This document shows positions 27,327 to 37,085 of a stretch of 64,000 nt of DNA, piece after piece. Position 1 is the stretch's first letter, and the number at the start of each line of letters is the position of its first letter. Under the pieces are notes generated by a model. The model was not told the origin of the DNA, made no database searches, and saw only the letters and a list, made by a program, of their open reading frames with translations. The stretch is from contig NZ_LQPI01000033.1 in NCBI RefSeq assembly GCF_002101775.1, positions 124,001 to 188,000 on the forward strand, written 5' to 3'. A program made the translations under genes and the position numbers. This stretch comes from Mycolicibacter nonchromogenicus. GTDB lineage: Bacteria > Actinomycetota > Actinomycetes > Mycobacteriales > Mycobacteriaceae.

Positions 27327-28241
27327 TCACGGCAGCGTGGCCAGCACCGCCGCCCCCACCAGGCCGGCGTCTCCGCCGAGTTCGGCGGGCACCACGCGCA
27401 GCCCGGCCAGGAAGTCCAGCCCGGCACGCTCGGCCAGTGCTGCCCGCAGCGGGTCGAACAACAAGGCGCCGGAGCGGGCGACTCCCCCGCCGATCACCAC
27501 CAGATCCAGGTCGCACACCGCCGCCACCGAGGTGATCATCACCGCCAGCGCATCGGTGCCGCGCCGGAATGCCCGCAGCGCCACGGGGTCGCCGGCGTCG
27601 GCGGCCGCGGCGAGCGCCTTGGCGTCTGCCCCGCCGGCCTCCGGCGTCCAACCGTTGGCCAGCGCCCAGCGCACCATCGACGGGCCGGAGGCGATGGCCT
27701 CTACGCAGCCGCGGCCCCCGCAGCGGCACCGCTGCCCGTCGGGATCGACGACGACGTGCCCGACGTGGCCGGCGTTGCCGGTACGGCCGTGCAGCGGCGC
27801 GCCATCGAGCACCAGGCCGCCGCCCACACCGGTCGAGACCACCATGCCGAGCATGGATCGGGTGCCACGCCCGGCGCCGTGCCGGTGTTCGCCGAGCGCC
27901 ATGCAGACGCCGTCCCCGCCCAGTCGGACCGGAGCCCCGGGCACCGCGGCGGCCACCCGGTCGCGCAGCGCGAACCCGCGCCAGCCCGCGATGTTGACCG
28001 GGCTGACGGTTCCGGCTGCGACGTCGATGGGCCCGGCCGAGCCGATGCCCACCGCCGCCACCCGCCCGCCGGCCCGCTCCAGGGCGTTCTCGATCAGCTC
28101 GGCCACCACCGACCACACCACCTCGGTGCCCTGATCGGCCTGCGTGGGCAACGCCAGGGTGTAGGTCAGCGTTCCGTCGGGATTGACCAGGCCGACGGCG
28201 ATCTTGGTGCCGCCCACATCCAGCGCCAGGACCGCGGCCAT
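27327..28241 (-). CDS. ROK family sugar kinase
   Basis: A 304-residue ATP-dependent hexose kinase. The phosphate-binding LALDVGGTKIAVGLV is at about residues 5-19, the substrate and zinc regions follow as GNAGHVGH and CRCGGRGCVE, matching the ROK zinc signature CxCGxxGCxE. The likely substrate is glucose or mannose. Its ATG at 28241 overlaps the alpha-mannosidase stop as TGATG, and the ribosome binding site GGAGGTGATC lies inside the last mannosidase codons, so translation is coupled. Mannose released by the mannosidase may be phosphorylated by this kinase. Counterpart of Rv0650 (recalled). Confidence 0.88.
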   Translation of the reverse strand: MAAVLALDVGGTKIAVGLVNPDGTLTYTLALPTQADQGTEVVWSVVAELIENALERAGGRVAAVGIGSAGPIDVAAGTVSPVNIAGWRGFALRDRVAAAVPGAPVRLGGDGVCMALGEHRHGAGRGTRSMLGMVVSTGVGGGLVLDGAPLHGRTGNAGHVGHVVVDPDGQRCRCGGRGCVEAIASGPSMVRWALANGWTPEAGGADAKALAAAADAGDPVALRAFRRGTDALAVMITSVAAVCDLDLVVIGGGVARSGALLFDPLRAALAERAGLDFLAGLRVVPAELGGDAGLVGAAVLATLP

Positions 28242-31200
28242 CAGATCACCTCCACGGGTTCGCGCACCGCCAGCGGCACCGCGGCCGAATAGGCCAGCAC
28301 GCCCGCGCCGCCCACCCGGACCAGCGCCCACCAGGTGCCTGGTGTCGCCCACACCGGCGGAGCGACGTCGAAGCTCAGCTCCACGTGACCACCCGCGGGC
28401 ACCACGGCACCCTGCGCCGGAGGCCCGGCCCATTCCCAGGTGCCCCAGGGGCTGACCAGGTGTGCCTCGACCGCCAGGTCGGCGTGTGCGTCGGTGCCGG
28501 CCCGCACGGTCAGCCGGGCGGAGCGCCCGGCGGCGACCTCGATCCCGGACGGGTCCTCGACGTACAGCAGCCGGTCGGGCCCCGGATCGCCGACACGCAC
28601 CACCGCCACGTCTTCGACCGGCTGGCGCCAGGCCCGCGGCACATCGCCGGACAGCTCGAGTCGCGCGCGCAGTGGATAGAGCCCCGGAGCGGCCTCGGCC
28701 GCAACCGTCACCCGCACCGGGACGCGCAGGTGGTCCCCGGCCGCCAACCGCACCGGTTGTTCGGCCGGCGCGACCGCCCAGCCCACCGGGCACTGCCACG
28801 TCACCGCACCGGAGACGCCTGCGTCGACGCAGTCACTGGCCACGGTCAGCTCCAGGCTCAGCTCGGCGCCCGCATCCGCGTCGAGCCGGTGCGGATGCAG
28901 CGCCGGGGTCAGCGGCAGACCGCCCAGCGGCGCCGGGCCGCGGTTGTGCAGCCAGTAGCGGGCGTAGAGCGGTTGTGCCGCCTCGCGTTCGGGACCCAAG
29001 GAGCTACCGGCACCCAGGGTGGCCACGTCGAGGCGAGCGGTGACGGTGGCGATCTCGTAGCCGTGCAGCCGATCGGGGTGCGGATGCTCGCGCGACTGTT
29101 CCAGCACGTCGGCCCGGCCCGACACGGTCACCGGCCCCAGGTCACTGCGCAGCGTGACGGCGACGTCGGAGCCGCGGGTCTCCACCAAACGCAGCGTGAC
29201 GGTGTTCGGGTCGACGGGCCGTGCGCTGCCGCACGCCGTGGGGTTACCGGCCGCCTTGAGCGCCCCCACGGCGACCCCGTCGCCGGGGTCGATGCGCAGC
29301 AGCGAACCACTCGCCGGGAGCGGACCCGGCCCCCCGGTCACCGCCACGGCCTGCAGCGGGTCGGCGAACTCCGCACTGCGCTCGGGGATCTGCGCCTGGC
29401 GCCAGTCGCCGTCGCCGGCCACCAGCGCGTAGTCGAAGGTGTGCGTCCAATGCTGCAGCTGGAAGGCGCTGCCGTCGGGCGCGGTGCGGCGGGGGTCGTC
29501 TTCCCAGGCCGCCGACGGCCAGCTGGTGCAGGATCGCATCAGGGCGGTGTGCAGCGTGCCTGCGGAATCCACCGCGAAACTGGGCACCCCGCGGTTGATC
29601 AGCGCAACGGTGCGCGCCTCGAAGGGCTCCATCTCGGCGGGGACGTCCTGGGCCACCGTGATCTCGGCGTCGGCCAGATCGTCGGCCACCCGGGCGATCT
29701 CGGCGGCCAGGGCGTCGTCGTCGCGGCCGGCGATCACCAGCACCGGCAAAGCCCGCGGACCGGTGAGGTCCGCACCGCGAACCCAGACCTCGGCGAGGGG
29801 TTTGTCCGCCGGCACCCACACCCGGGCCCGGCCGTGCCGGTCGAGCTGGCGCCGCAGCTCGGTGGTGTAGGCCGGATCGGCGGCGTTCAGCACGGCGCGG
29901 GTGAAGGCGTTGCGGTCCGGCCCTCCCAGCGCGATGCGGGTGTCGGGCAGGTTGGAGTCGACCTCGAGGTTGCCGTATCGGGGGCCGTCGGCGTCCGAGC
30001 AGGTCGCGGTGACCCCGGCACGCACCAGCGCGACCATCAATGCCCGCGCGGACGGGGCGGCCGCGGTGATCACTTCGGCCACCGAGACCGCTCGGCCGGC
30101 GTCGCCGACGCTGATCCGCGCGGTGGCCGACAGCCCGAACCAGCGGTGGGCGGAGGTGTCGAGGGTGCGCGGGTGCTGCGCGGTGTCCACCGAGCGTCCG
30201 CTGGGCTCGTGCAGCAGGCCGAAGCCGCGGCCGATCACGGCGCCGGCCACCTCGGCGACCGGCAGCGCGCCGGGCACCGGGCACGGCCAGCGCAGCCGCA
30301 GCAGGTGGTCGGCGCCGGTGAACTCATCGATGGTGGTGGAGCAGTCCACCCGGTCCACGCCGTGCCACAGCGTCAGCGTCTGGGTGTAGGTCAGCACGCC
30401 GCGGATGCGCCCGGAGACCACCAGCCGCTCCCCCAGCGGGCCGCGATAGGCCTGCACCATCACGTCGCGGGCGACCGCGGAGGTGAACAGGTTGCCGCTG
30501 GGCACCAGGTGCCACGGGCCCTCACCGGATTGGGGGTGTTTGGGGTATTCGTCGTAGACGGCGAGCTGGTTGCCCAAGCCTCCCTCGATGATCATTTCGC
30601 GGCCCTGCCGGAGCCAAGAGCAGATTCCGCCGCCGCGATCGGGATCCGCGGTCAGCTGGTGGTGCTCGTTGCTGATGCGGGTGCCGGTCACCGGTTGCCA
30701 GCCGTGCGCGTCCGGGGCGGGGGTAAGCCGGTAGGCCTGCCAGCCCAGGGACGGCACCTCGTGGGCGAGCCAGCGGACGGTGCTGCCGCCGTGCTCGATG
30801 TGGGTGGGCAGTTCGGTGCCGTCGGGGGCGAGCACGCGCGCCCCGGCCGCCAGCGGGGTCGCCAGGTGCACGGTGGCGATGTCGCTGCGATCACGCGCCA
30901 CCGGATTCCACACCACGACGCCGGCGTCGGCGTGGCTGTCGACCAAACCCGACAGCACCGCAAGCGCGTTGTCGCGGATGTCGGCGCCCAGCTGCCAGGC
31001 GTCGCGCCAGCCGGTCAGCAGGTCCAGGTAGACCTGGTCGGCCTCGGAGCCGGTGATGGCGTCGTGGTGGGCGCCGTAGGACAGTTGCGCCCAGGCTTTG
31101 GCCAGTGCCGCCTCCGGGTAGTCCGCGCCGGTCAGCGCCGCGGCGAACACCGCGAAGCGCTCGGCGCCCAGGACCGCCTGTTCGGCGGCCCGGTTGGCCT

Positions 31201-32404
31201 GCTTGGTGTCGATGTAGGAGACGTGGCAGCCGGTGTAGATCGGATTCATGTCGCGGGTCTGCGGGCTCGGATGAGCGCCGCGCTGCGCCAGTTCGGCGCG
31301 CACCGCGGCGAAGAACTCCTTCGGCAGGGCGCAGACGAACTTCGGCCAGGTGTAGCGGGCGTTCCAGTCTCGGTGGATCTTGGTGATCCAGCGGTTCGGC
31401 GGGGTGAAGTCGGTGCCCACCGGCAGCAGCACGTTGCGGGTGGCGGCGACCTTTTTCATCTCGGTGAACAACCGGTAGACGTCGTCCTCGGCGTCGGCCA
31501 GGGTCGCGTTGCCGTCCATCCACCAGCCGGCCGCGTAGTGCGCCGGCATGTAGTGGGTCAGCAGGCCGCGCCCGGACGGCGCGATCCATTCGAACTCGGA
31601 CGCGAACTGCATGCGGCGCGGATCGCCCCCGTCGGCCATCGGGCCCCACTGGTGAAACGGTCCGCGCGCCCAGGCACTGGAGGACAGGCCGGCGTCGGCG
31701 ACCAGCCCGGGGAACTGCGGGTCGTGGCCGAACACGTCGAGCTGCCACGCCGTGGCCGGATCAGCGCCCATGATGTCGCGCTGAAACCCCATCCCGGCCA
31801 CCAGGTTGCGGATGGTGGTCTCGGCGTCGGTGAGGTTGGTCGACGGCTCGTTGTAGGTGCCGCCCATCACCTCGACTCGGCCCTGCGCGATCAGCCGGCG
31901 CAGCTCGCCACGATCCTGCGGGTGGGTGTCCCAGTACGGCTTGAGGTAGTCGACCTCGGCCAGCACGAACTTGTACTCGGGGTTGTCGCGGGCCCAGTCC
32001 AGGTGGCCGCGTACCAGGTCGAAGCCGTTGGTCTGCCGGCACGCGCCGAGCGGGCTCTCGGTCCACTCGCTGGTGTAGTGGGCCTGGGTGTTCCACCACA
32101 CCGGGTCGTAGTGGAAGTGGCCGACCATGAACATCGTCCAGCCCGGCTCGGCCACGGTGAACGTGAAAGGGCTGCCGTTGACCTGCGCGGCCCGCTGCTG
32201 CCCGGGCACCGGGTGCTCGACGGTGACCGGCACCTCGAGGACACCGCCGCCGGGCTCGGCTACGGCTTGGCCGGCCAGGCCCTCCCCGTCGATCCGCAGC
32301 GGGGTCGCCACATCGGCGTCGCGGTAGTCGATCCGGACCAGCTGTGCGGGCGCGTCGGACGGTCCGACGAACTTCTCGGTCGACTCGACGTCGAGGATCC
32401 GCAT
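28241..32404 (-). CDS. GH38-family alpha-mannosidase
   Basis: A 1387-residue glycoside hydrolase family 38 enzyme. The zinc-binding motif HFHYDPVWW is at about 96-104 (H98 and D100 as metal ligands), and the likely nucleophile is D223 in LDVFGHDPQFPG. A large C-terminal beta-sandwich region (about 550-1387) follows. It lacks an obvious signal peptide, so it probably acts on mannosides inside the cell or on internalised mannose-rich glycans. Longer than some bacterial GH38 proteins and than M. tuberculosis Rv0648 as recalled. It is translationally coupled to the ROK kinase downstream. Confidence 0.9.
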   Translation of the reverse strand: MRILDVESTEKFVGPSDAPAQLVRIDYRDADVATPLRIDGEGLAGQAVAEPGGGVLEVPVTVEHPVPGQQRAAQVNGSPFTFTVAEPGWTMFMVGHFHYDPVWWNTQAHYTSEWTESPLGACRQTNGFDLVRGHLDWARDNPEYKFVLAEVDYLKPYWDTHPQDRGELRRLIAQGRVEVMGGTYNEPSTNLTDAETTIRNLVAGMGFQRDIMGADPATAWQLDVFGHDPQFPGLVADAGLSSSAWARGPFHQWGPMADGGDPRRMQFASEFEWIAPSGRGLLTHYMPAHYAAGWWMDGNATLADAEDDVYRLFTEMKKVAATRNVLLPVGTDFTPPNRWITKIHRDWNARYTWPKFVCALPKEFFAAVRAELAQRGAHPSPQTRDMNPIYTGCHVSYIDTKQANRAAEQAVLGAERFAVFAAALTGADYPEAALAKAWAQLSYGAHHDAITGSEADQVYLDLLTGWRDAWQLGADIRDNALAVLSGLVDSHADAGVVVWNPVARDRSDIATVHLATPLAAGARVLAPDGTELPTHIEHGGSTVRWLAHEVPSLGWQAYRLTPAPDAHGWQPVTGTRISNEHHQLTADPDRGGGICSWLRQGREMIIEGGLGNQLAVYDEYPKHPQSGEGPWHLVPSGNLFTSAVARDVMVQAYRGPLGERLVVSGRIRGVLTYTQTLTLWHGVDRVDCSTTIDEFTGADHLLRLRWPCPVPGALPVAEVAGAVIGRGFGLLHEPSGRSVDTAQHPRTLDTSAHRWFGLSATARISVGDAGRAVSVAEVITAAAPSARALMVALVRAGVTATCSDADGPRYGNLEVDSNLPDTRIALGGPDRNAFTRAVLNAADPAYTTELRRQLDRHGRARVWVPADKPLAEVWVRGADLTGPRALPVLVIAGRDDDALAAEIARVADDLADAEITVAQDVPAEMEPFEARTVALINRGVPSFAVDSAGTLHTALMRSCTSWPSAAWEDDPRRTAPDGSAFQLQHWTHTFDYALVAGDGDWRQAQIPERSAEFADPLQAVAVTGGPGPLPASGSLLRIDPGDGVAVGALKAAGNPTACGSARPVDPNTVTLRLVETRGSDVAVTLRSDLGPVTVSGRADVLEQSREHPHPDRLHGYEIATVTARLDVATLGAGSSLGPEREAAQPLYARYWLHNRGPAPLGGLPLTPALHPHRLDADAGAELSLELTVASDCVDAGVSGAVTWQCPVGWAVAPAEQPVRLAAGDHLRVPVRVTVAAEAAPGLYPLRARLELSGDVPRAWRQPVEDVAVVRVGDPGPDRLLYVEDPSGIEVAAGRSARLTVRAGTDAHADLAVEAHLVSPWGTWEWAGPPAQGAVVPAGGHVELSFDVAPPVWATPGTWWALVRVGGAGVLAYSAAVPLAVREPVEVI

Positions 32405-32490
32405 CCCCCAAACCTACGGATGCGCGCCCGCCGCGCGGAGCCTTTCGGCCGGACGTGGGAATTGTCCGACCGGGCTGGCAGGCTCGAGTC

Positions 32491-33012
32491 ATGCCCGTCT
32501 CACCTGACCTGCTGGCCGACCAGCTCGACTGGCACTGGCAGGGCCAGCTGCGCCCACGCTTGGACGGCCTCACCGACGACGAATACCTGTGGGAGCCGGT
32601 GAACTGCTGGTCCGTTCGCCGCGGCGGCATCGACTATGCCGACCCGCCGCCCGAGCCGGCACCGTTCACCACGATCGCCTGGCGGATGGCGCACGTCATC
32701 GTCGGTGTGTTCGCCGTGCGCAACCATCACCACTTCGGCGGGCCGCCGGCCGACTACCGAAGTTGGCCGTATGCCCTCGATGCCGCCACCGCGCTGCGCC
32801 AGCTCGACGACGCCTACGCGGGCTGGATCGCCGGGGTACGTGGCCTCGACGAGCCCGCGCTGGACCGGCCGATCGGCGCGTCGGAGGGGCCGTGGGCCGA
32901 CCGCACCATGGCGGAGCTGGTCTTGCACATCAACCGCGAAGTCATCCACCACGGCGCAGAGATCGCCTGCCTGCGCGACCTTTACGCACACCGATTCGAT
33001 CGAGAGGACTAG
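32491..33012 (+). CDS. DinB-family protein (first of a pair)
   Basis: A 173-residue four-helix-bundle protein: LDWHWQGQLRPRLDGLTDDE near the start, then WRMAHVIVGVFAVRNHHHFGG and HINREVIHHGAEIACLRDLY, which supply the histidines expected for a DinB metal site. The family includes mycothiol- or bacillithiol-dependent S-transferases, so a mycothiol-linked detoxification role is plausible. The ATG at 32491 is chosen by family length. The next gene, 3 bases on, is also DinB-like. Confidence 0.8.
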   Translation: MPVSPDLLADQLDWHWQGQLRPRLDGLTDDEYLWEPVNCWSVRRGGIDYADPPPEPAPFTTIAWRMAHVIVGVFAVRNHHHFGGPPADYRSWPYALDAATALRQLDDAYAGWIAGVRGLDEPALDRPIGASEGPWADRTMAELVLHINREVIHHGAEIACLRDLYAHRFDRED

Positions 33013-33015
33013 AGC

Positions 33016-33618
33016 ATGCCTGGGCTTGCCCCACCGGTGACCGACGAACGTGACGCGCTGCGCCAATTCGTGGCCTATCACCAAAGCGCCTACTTCGCGG
33101 TGGCCTACGGCCTGTCCGATGAGCAGGCCCGCGCCACCCCGACCGCCAGTGCCCTGTCGATCGGCGCGCTGATCAAGCACGCCACCGGTATGCAACACAG
33201 CTGGATGGCCCGCGTCGCCGCCGCGCCGGCGGCACCGGCCGCCGACGGCCGATCACTCGAGGAGCGGGCCCACGAGTACCAGGACCAGTACGTATTGCGC
33301 CAGGACGAAACCCTGCCCGGAGCGCTGGAGGCGTTCGCGGCGCAGAACGCCGAGACGCTGCGCCTGCTGGAGACCGCCGACCTGGACGCCGCGGTGCCGG
33401 TGCCGCGTGACGCACCGTGGTTTCCCGCCGACATCGATGCGTGGACGGTGCGCTGGGTCTTTCATCACGTGATCAACGAGCTGGCGCGGCATGCCGGGCA
33501 CGCCGACATCATCCGGGAAAACATCGACGGCGCCACCATGTACGAACTGATCGCCGGGGTCGAAGGCTGGGAACCGACCGCTTGGCTGACCCCCTGGCGA
33601 CCGGGCGCCACGGCGTAG
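33016..33618 (+). CDS. DinB-family protein (second of a pair)
   Basis: A 200-residue DinB/DUF664-type four-helix protein. IGALIKHATGMQHSWMARV and WVFHHVINELARHAGHADII carry three widely spaced histidines (in KHATGMQH, FHHVINELARH, GHAD), a pattern seen in metal- and thiol-dependent DinB enzymes. It starts 3 bases after the preceding DinB gene, with no room for a separate promoter, so they form an operon. The exact reaction is not predictable. Confidence 0.82.
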   Translation: MPGLAPPVTDERDALRQFVAYHQSAYFAVAYGLSDEQARATPTASALSIGALIKHATGMQHSWMARVAAAPAAPAADGRSLEERAHEYQDQYVLRQDETLPGALEAFAAQNAETLRLLETADLDAAVPVPRDAPWFPADIDAWTVRWVFHHVINELARHAGHADIIRENIDGATMYELIAGVEGWEPTAWLTPWRPGATA

Positions 33619-33669
33619 CTGAAGTGCGCTGGCGGAGAACTTCTGCCGGTGATTTGGCAGACTGCAGCA

Positions 33670-35037
33670 ATGAGTTCGACCCCACCCCGCCAGGTGGCCC
33701 AGCTGGACCGGGTGCCTCTGCCGGTTGAGGCGGCCCGTATCGGTGCAACGGGCTGGCAGCTCACCCGCGCCGCCGGCCGAGTCTTCACCCGGTTGCTCGG
33801 CCCCGGTCCGATCCAGCAGAAGGTGATCCGCGAGCTGCCTCAGACGTTCGCCGACCTGGGCCCCACCTACGTGAAGTTCGGTCAGATCATCGCCTCGAGC
33901 CCCGGTGCGTTCGGCGAACCGCTGTCGCGGGAGTTCCGCGGCCTGCTCGACTCCGTGCCGCCGGCCGACCCGGCCGAGGTCCATGCCCTTTTTCTCGAGG
34001 AACTGGGCGCCGAACCCCAGGAGCTGTTCGCGAAGTTCGACGAGACCCCGATCGCGTCGGCCTCGATCGCTCAGGTGCATTTCGCCACCCTGCACAGCGG
34101 CGAGGAGGTCGTGGTCAAGATCCAGCGGCCGGGCATCCGCCGACGGGTGGCGGCCGACCTGCAGATCCTCAAACGCTTCGCCCAGCTCGTGGAGCTGGCC
34201 AAGCTGGGCCGGCGACTGTCGGCCAGTGACGTGGTCGCCGACTTCGCCGACAACCTCGCCGAGGAACTGGACTTCCGGATCGAAGGCCAGTCGATGCAGA
34301 CCTGGGTGTCACACCTGCACGCCTCCCCGCTCGGCAAGAACATCAAGGTCCCCGACGTGCACTGGGACTTCACCAGCGAGCGGGTGCTGACCATGGAGCG
34401 GGTGTCGGGCATCCGCATCGACGACGCCCCGGCCATCCGCAAGGCCGGTTTCGACGGCGTGGAACTGGTCAAGGCGCTGCTGTTCTCCACCTTCGAGGGC
34501 GGGCTGCGGCACGGGTTGTTCCACGGCGACCTGCACGCCGGCAACCTGCTGGTGGACGACCAGGGCCGGGTGGTGTTCCTGGACTTCGGGATCATGGGCC
34601 GCATCGACCCGCGCACCCGCTGGCTGCTGCGCGAGCTGGTCTACGCGCTGCTGGTCAAAAAGGACCACGCCGCGGCCGGCAAGATCGTGGTGCTGATGGG
34701 CGCGGTGGGCACCGTCAAGCCCGAGGGTCAGGCCGCCAAGGATCTCGAGGCATTCGCCACCCCGCTGACCATGAAGTCGCTGGGCGACATGTCCTATGCC
34801 GAGATCGGCCGGCAGCTCGGAGCGCTGGCCGACGCCTACGACGTCAAGCTGCCGCGCGAGCTGGTGCTGATCGGCAAGCAGTTCCTGTACGTGGAGCGCT
34901 ACATGAAGCTGCTGGCGCCGCGCTGGCAGATGATGTCCGACCCGCAGCTGACCGGTTATTTCGCCAATTTCATGGTCGACGTCAGCCGCGAGCACAAGGA
35001 CAACGAGCACATAGCGAACGACGACCTGGGAGTCTGA
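33670..35037 (+). CDS. AarF/UbiB/ABC1 family atypical kinase
   Basis: A 455-residue member of the ABC1/ADCK family. The KxGQ motif LGPTYVKFGQIIASS, VVKIQRPG, the catalytic-loop-like LFHGDLHAGNLLVDD, and FLDFGIMGRID define the family. Members act on quinone or other lipid metabolism at the membrane; mycobacteria use menaquinone rather than ubiquinone, so a direct UbiB role is unlikely. The frame begins at GTG 33649, but ATG 33670 gives the usual start. It lies 2 bases before the lipase gene, as Rv0647c-lipG does in M. tuberculosis (recalled). Confidence 0.88.
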   Translation: MSSTPPRQVAQLDRVPLPVEAARIGATGWQLTRAAGRVFTRLLGPGPIQQKVIRELPQTFADLGPTYVKFGQIIASSPGAFGEPLSREFRGLLDSVPPADPAEVHALFLEELGAEPQELFAKFDETPIASASIAQVHFATLHSGEEVVVKIQRPGIRRRVAADLQILKRFAQLVELAKLGRRLSASDVVADFADNLAEELDFRIEGQSMQTWVSHLHASPLGKNIKVPDVHWDFTSERVLTMERVSGIRIDDAPAIRKAGFDGVELVKALLFSTFEGGLRHGLFHGDLHAGNLLVDDQGRVVFLDFGIMGRIDPRTRWLLRELVYALLVKKDHAAAGKIVVLMGAVGTVKPEGQAAKDLEAFATPLTMKSLGDMSYAEIGRQLGALADAYDVKLPRELVLIGKQFLYVERYMKLLAPRWQMMSDPQLTGYFANFMVDVSREHKDNEHIANDDLGV

Positions 35038-35039
35038 CC

Positions 35040-35948
35040 GTGGTGGAGATACGCAGTGGCACGGCCCGCTCAGGCGATCTGGAGATCTTCTACGAAGACA
35101 TGGGCAGCCCCGGGGATCCGGCCGTGCTGCTGGTGATGGGGCTGGGCGCGCAGCTGCTGCTGTGGCGTACCGGGTTCTGCGAGAAGCTGGTCGCCCAGGG
35201 GTTGCGGGTGATCCGCTTCGACAACCGCGACGTCGGCCTGTCCAGCAAGCTGGGCCGCGAACATGCCCGTGGCGCACTGGTGCCCCGGATGGCGCGATTC
35301 TGGCTGGGCAAGCCCAGCCCGGCGGTCTACTCCCTGGAGGACATGGCCGACGACGCCGCCGCGCTGCTGGATCACTTGGGCATCAAGCAGGCGCACGTGG
35401 TGGGCGCATCGATGGGCGGCATGATCGCGCAGGTGTTCGCCGCCCGGTTCGCACACCGGACCCGCTCGCTGGCCGTCATCTTCTCCAGCACCAACCAGCG
35501 TTTCCTGCCGCCACCCGCTCCCCGGGCGCTGATGGCGCTGCTGACCGGGCCGTCACCGGATTCCCCCCGCAAGGTGATCATCGACAACGCGGTGCGGGCC
35601 AGCCGAATCATCGGCAGTCCGCGCTACCCGACGCCGGAAGAACAACTCCGGGCCAACATCATCGAGGCCTACGAACGCAGCTACTACCCGTGGGGCGTCG
35701 CTCGGCAGTTCGGCGCCATCCTGGCCACCGGCAGCCTGACCGCCTATGACCAGCTGATCGCCACGCCCACGGTGGTCATCCACGGCCTGGCCGACAAGTT
35801 GATGCGGCCCGCGGGCGGACGGGCGGTCGCCAGTGCCATCGATCGCGCCCGACTGGTGCTCTTCGACGGCATGGGCCACGACCTGCCCGAAGAATTGTGG
35901 GATCCGGTGATCAGCGAGCTGACCACTACGTTCGCCACCGGCAGTTAG
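35040..35948 (+). CDS. lipG: alpha/beta-hydrolase (LipG-like)
   Basis: A 302-residue hydrolase. The oxyanion/nucleophile elbow GASMGG places the nucleophile at about Ser124, and the catalytic histidine lies in GMGHDLPEEL near the C-terminus; the acid follows in VVIHGLADKLM. No signal peptide is evident. It starts at GTG 35040, 2 bases after the AarF gene, so they are co-expressed. The location next to mycolate methyltransferases mirrors M. tuberculosis lipG (recalled); the ester substrate is unknown. Confidence 0.85.
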   Translation: MVEIRSGTARSGDLEIFYEDMGSPGDPAVLLVMGLGAQLLLWRTGFCEKLVAQGLRVIRFDNRDVGLSSKLGREHARGALVPRMARFWLGKPSPAVYSLEDMADDAAALLDHLGIKQAHVVGASMGGMIAQVFAARFAHRTRSLAVIFSSTNQRFLPPPAPRALMALLTGPSPDSPRKVIIDNAVRASRIIGSPRYPTPEEQLRANIIEAYERSYYPWGVARQFGAILATGSLTAYDQLIATPTVVIHGLADKLMRPAGGRAVASAIDRARLVLFDGMGHDLPEELWDPVISELTTTFATGS

Positions 35949-36064
35949 CTCTCGGGTGGTTTTGCAGCGGCCAAAGCCACACCGAAGTGCTTATAACAGT
36001 CCGACAACGGTAGTCTGTGCACACTCTCTCCCCCCTTTCGAGAAGATCGCGAGCAAACTGAGCC

Positions 36065-36928
36065 ATGCCAAAATTGGAACCGAAGTACGAGGAACTGCAG
36101 TCGATCTACGACATCTCCAATGAGTTCTACGAGCTGTTCCTGGGTCCGACGATGGGCTACACCTGCGGGTTTTACCCGCACAAGGACACCACCTGCGACG
36201 AGGCGCAGATCGCCAAGTTCGACCTGGCACTGGGCAAGCTGGGCCTGGAGCCCGGCATGACGCTGCTGGACATCGGCTGCGGTTGGGGGGCCTGCATGCA
36301 GCGGGCGGTGGAGAAGTACGATGTCAACGTCATCGGCCTCACGCTCAGTGGTGAGCAGCGCGAGTACGCCATCGACAAGCTGTCCAAGCTGGACACCAAC
36401 CGCAACATCGAGGTGCGGCTGCAGGGCTGGGAGGAGTTCACCGACAAGGTGGACCGGATCGTGTCGATCGGCGCGTTCGAGCACTTCGGCCGCGACCGCT
36501 GGCCGGCTTTCTTCGAGACCGCTTACAACGCGCTGCCCGAAGACGGTCGGATGCTGCTGCACACCATCACCGCGATCAGCGGTCAGGACGAGGCGCAGGC
36601 CAAGGGCATTCCGATGACCATGTCGCTGGCCAAGTTCACGCTGTTCATCATGCGGGAGATCTTCCCCGGCGGGCAGCTTCCGTCGGCCTGGTTGCCCCGC
36701 AAGTTCGCCGCCGAGGCCGGTTTCACCGTGACTCGCGACGACGAGATCGGTTTCCACTACGCACGCACCCTGCAGGACTGGGCGGCAATGTTGGCGGCCA
36801 ACAAGGAGCGGGCGATCGAGGTGCAGGGCCAGGAGGCCTACGACCGCTTCGACAAGTACCTCAACGGCTGCGTGGAACTGTTCCAGAACGGAAACACCAG
36901 CGTCCACCAGTACACCCTGCAGAAATAG
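36065..36928 (+). CDS. mycolic acid methyltransferase (cyclopropane synthase family)
   Basis: A 287-residue S-adenosylmethionine-dependent enzyme modifying meromycolate chains of the cell envelope. The SAM motif LLDIGCGWG is at about 68-75 and IVSIGAFEHFG gives the active-site acidic residue. It is divergent at the usually constant entry region (GYTCGFYPHKDTTCDEAQ rather than YSCAYFERDDMTLEEAQ), so I do not assign it to MmaA1, MmaA2, MmaA3, PcaA or CmaA. Likely chemistry is cis-cyclopropanation or methyl-branch formation. It lies before an MmaA4-like gene with its own spacer. Confidence 0.88.
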   Translation: MPKLEPKYEELQSIYDISNEFYELFLGPTMGYTCGFYPHKDTTCDEAQIAKFDLALGKLGLEPGMTLLDIGCGWGACMQRAVEKYDVNVIGLTLSGEQREYAIDKLSKLDTNRNIEVRLQGWEEFTDKVDRIVSIGAFEHFGRDRWPAFFETAYNALPEDGRMLLHTITAISGQDEAQAKGIPMTMSLAKFTLFIMREIFPGGQLPSAWLPRKFAAEAGFTVTRDDEIGFHYARTLQDWAAMLAANKERAIEVQGQEAYDRFDKYLNGCVELFQNGNTSVHQYTLQK

Positions 36929-37085
36929 TGAGGATCGGCCTGCCGCGGGTTTCCGGCTTGGCTAAATTTCACGTCAACCGTTTCACCCTCGACCCGCTAA
37001 GCTGCAACAGTTGACCGGCACGGACAACGAGGCGGTTTCCCCGTCCGGTCACAGCGGGTTTCATCAGGAAGGCAATCAGTCACAG

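Noticed and set aside
28385..32602. A 1405-codon plus-strand open frame across the alpha-mannosidase
   Set aside because: Antisense shadow of a clear GH38 gene; composition is the typical complement pattern (R, H, Q, G, V) with no domains.
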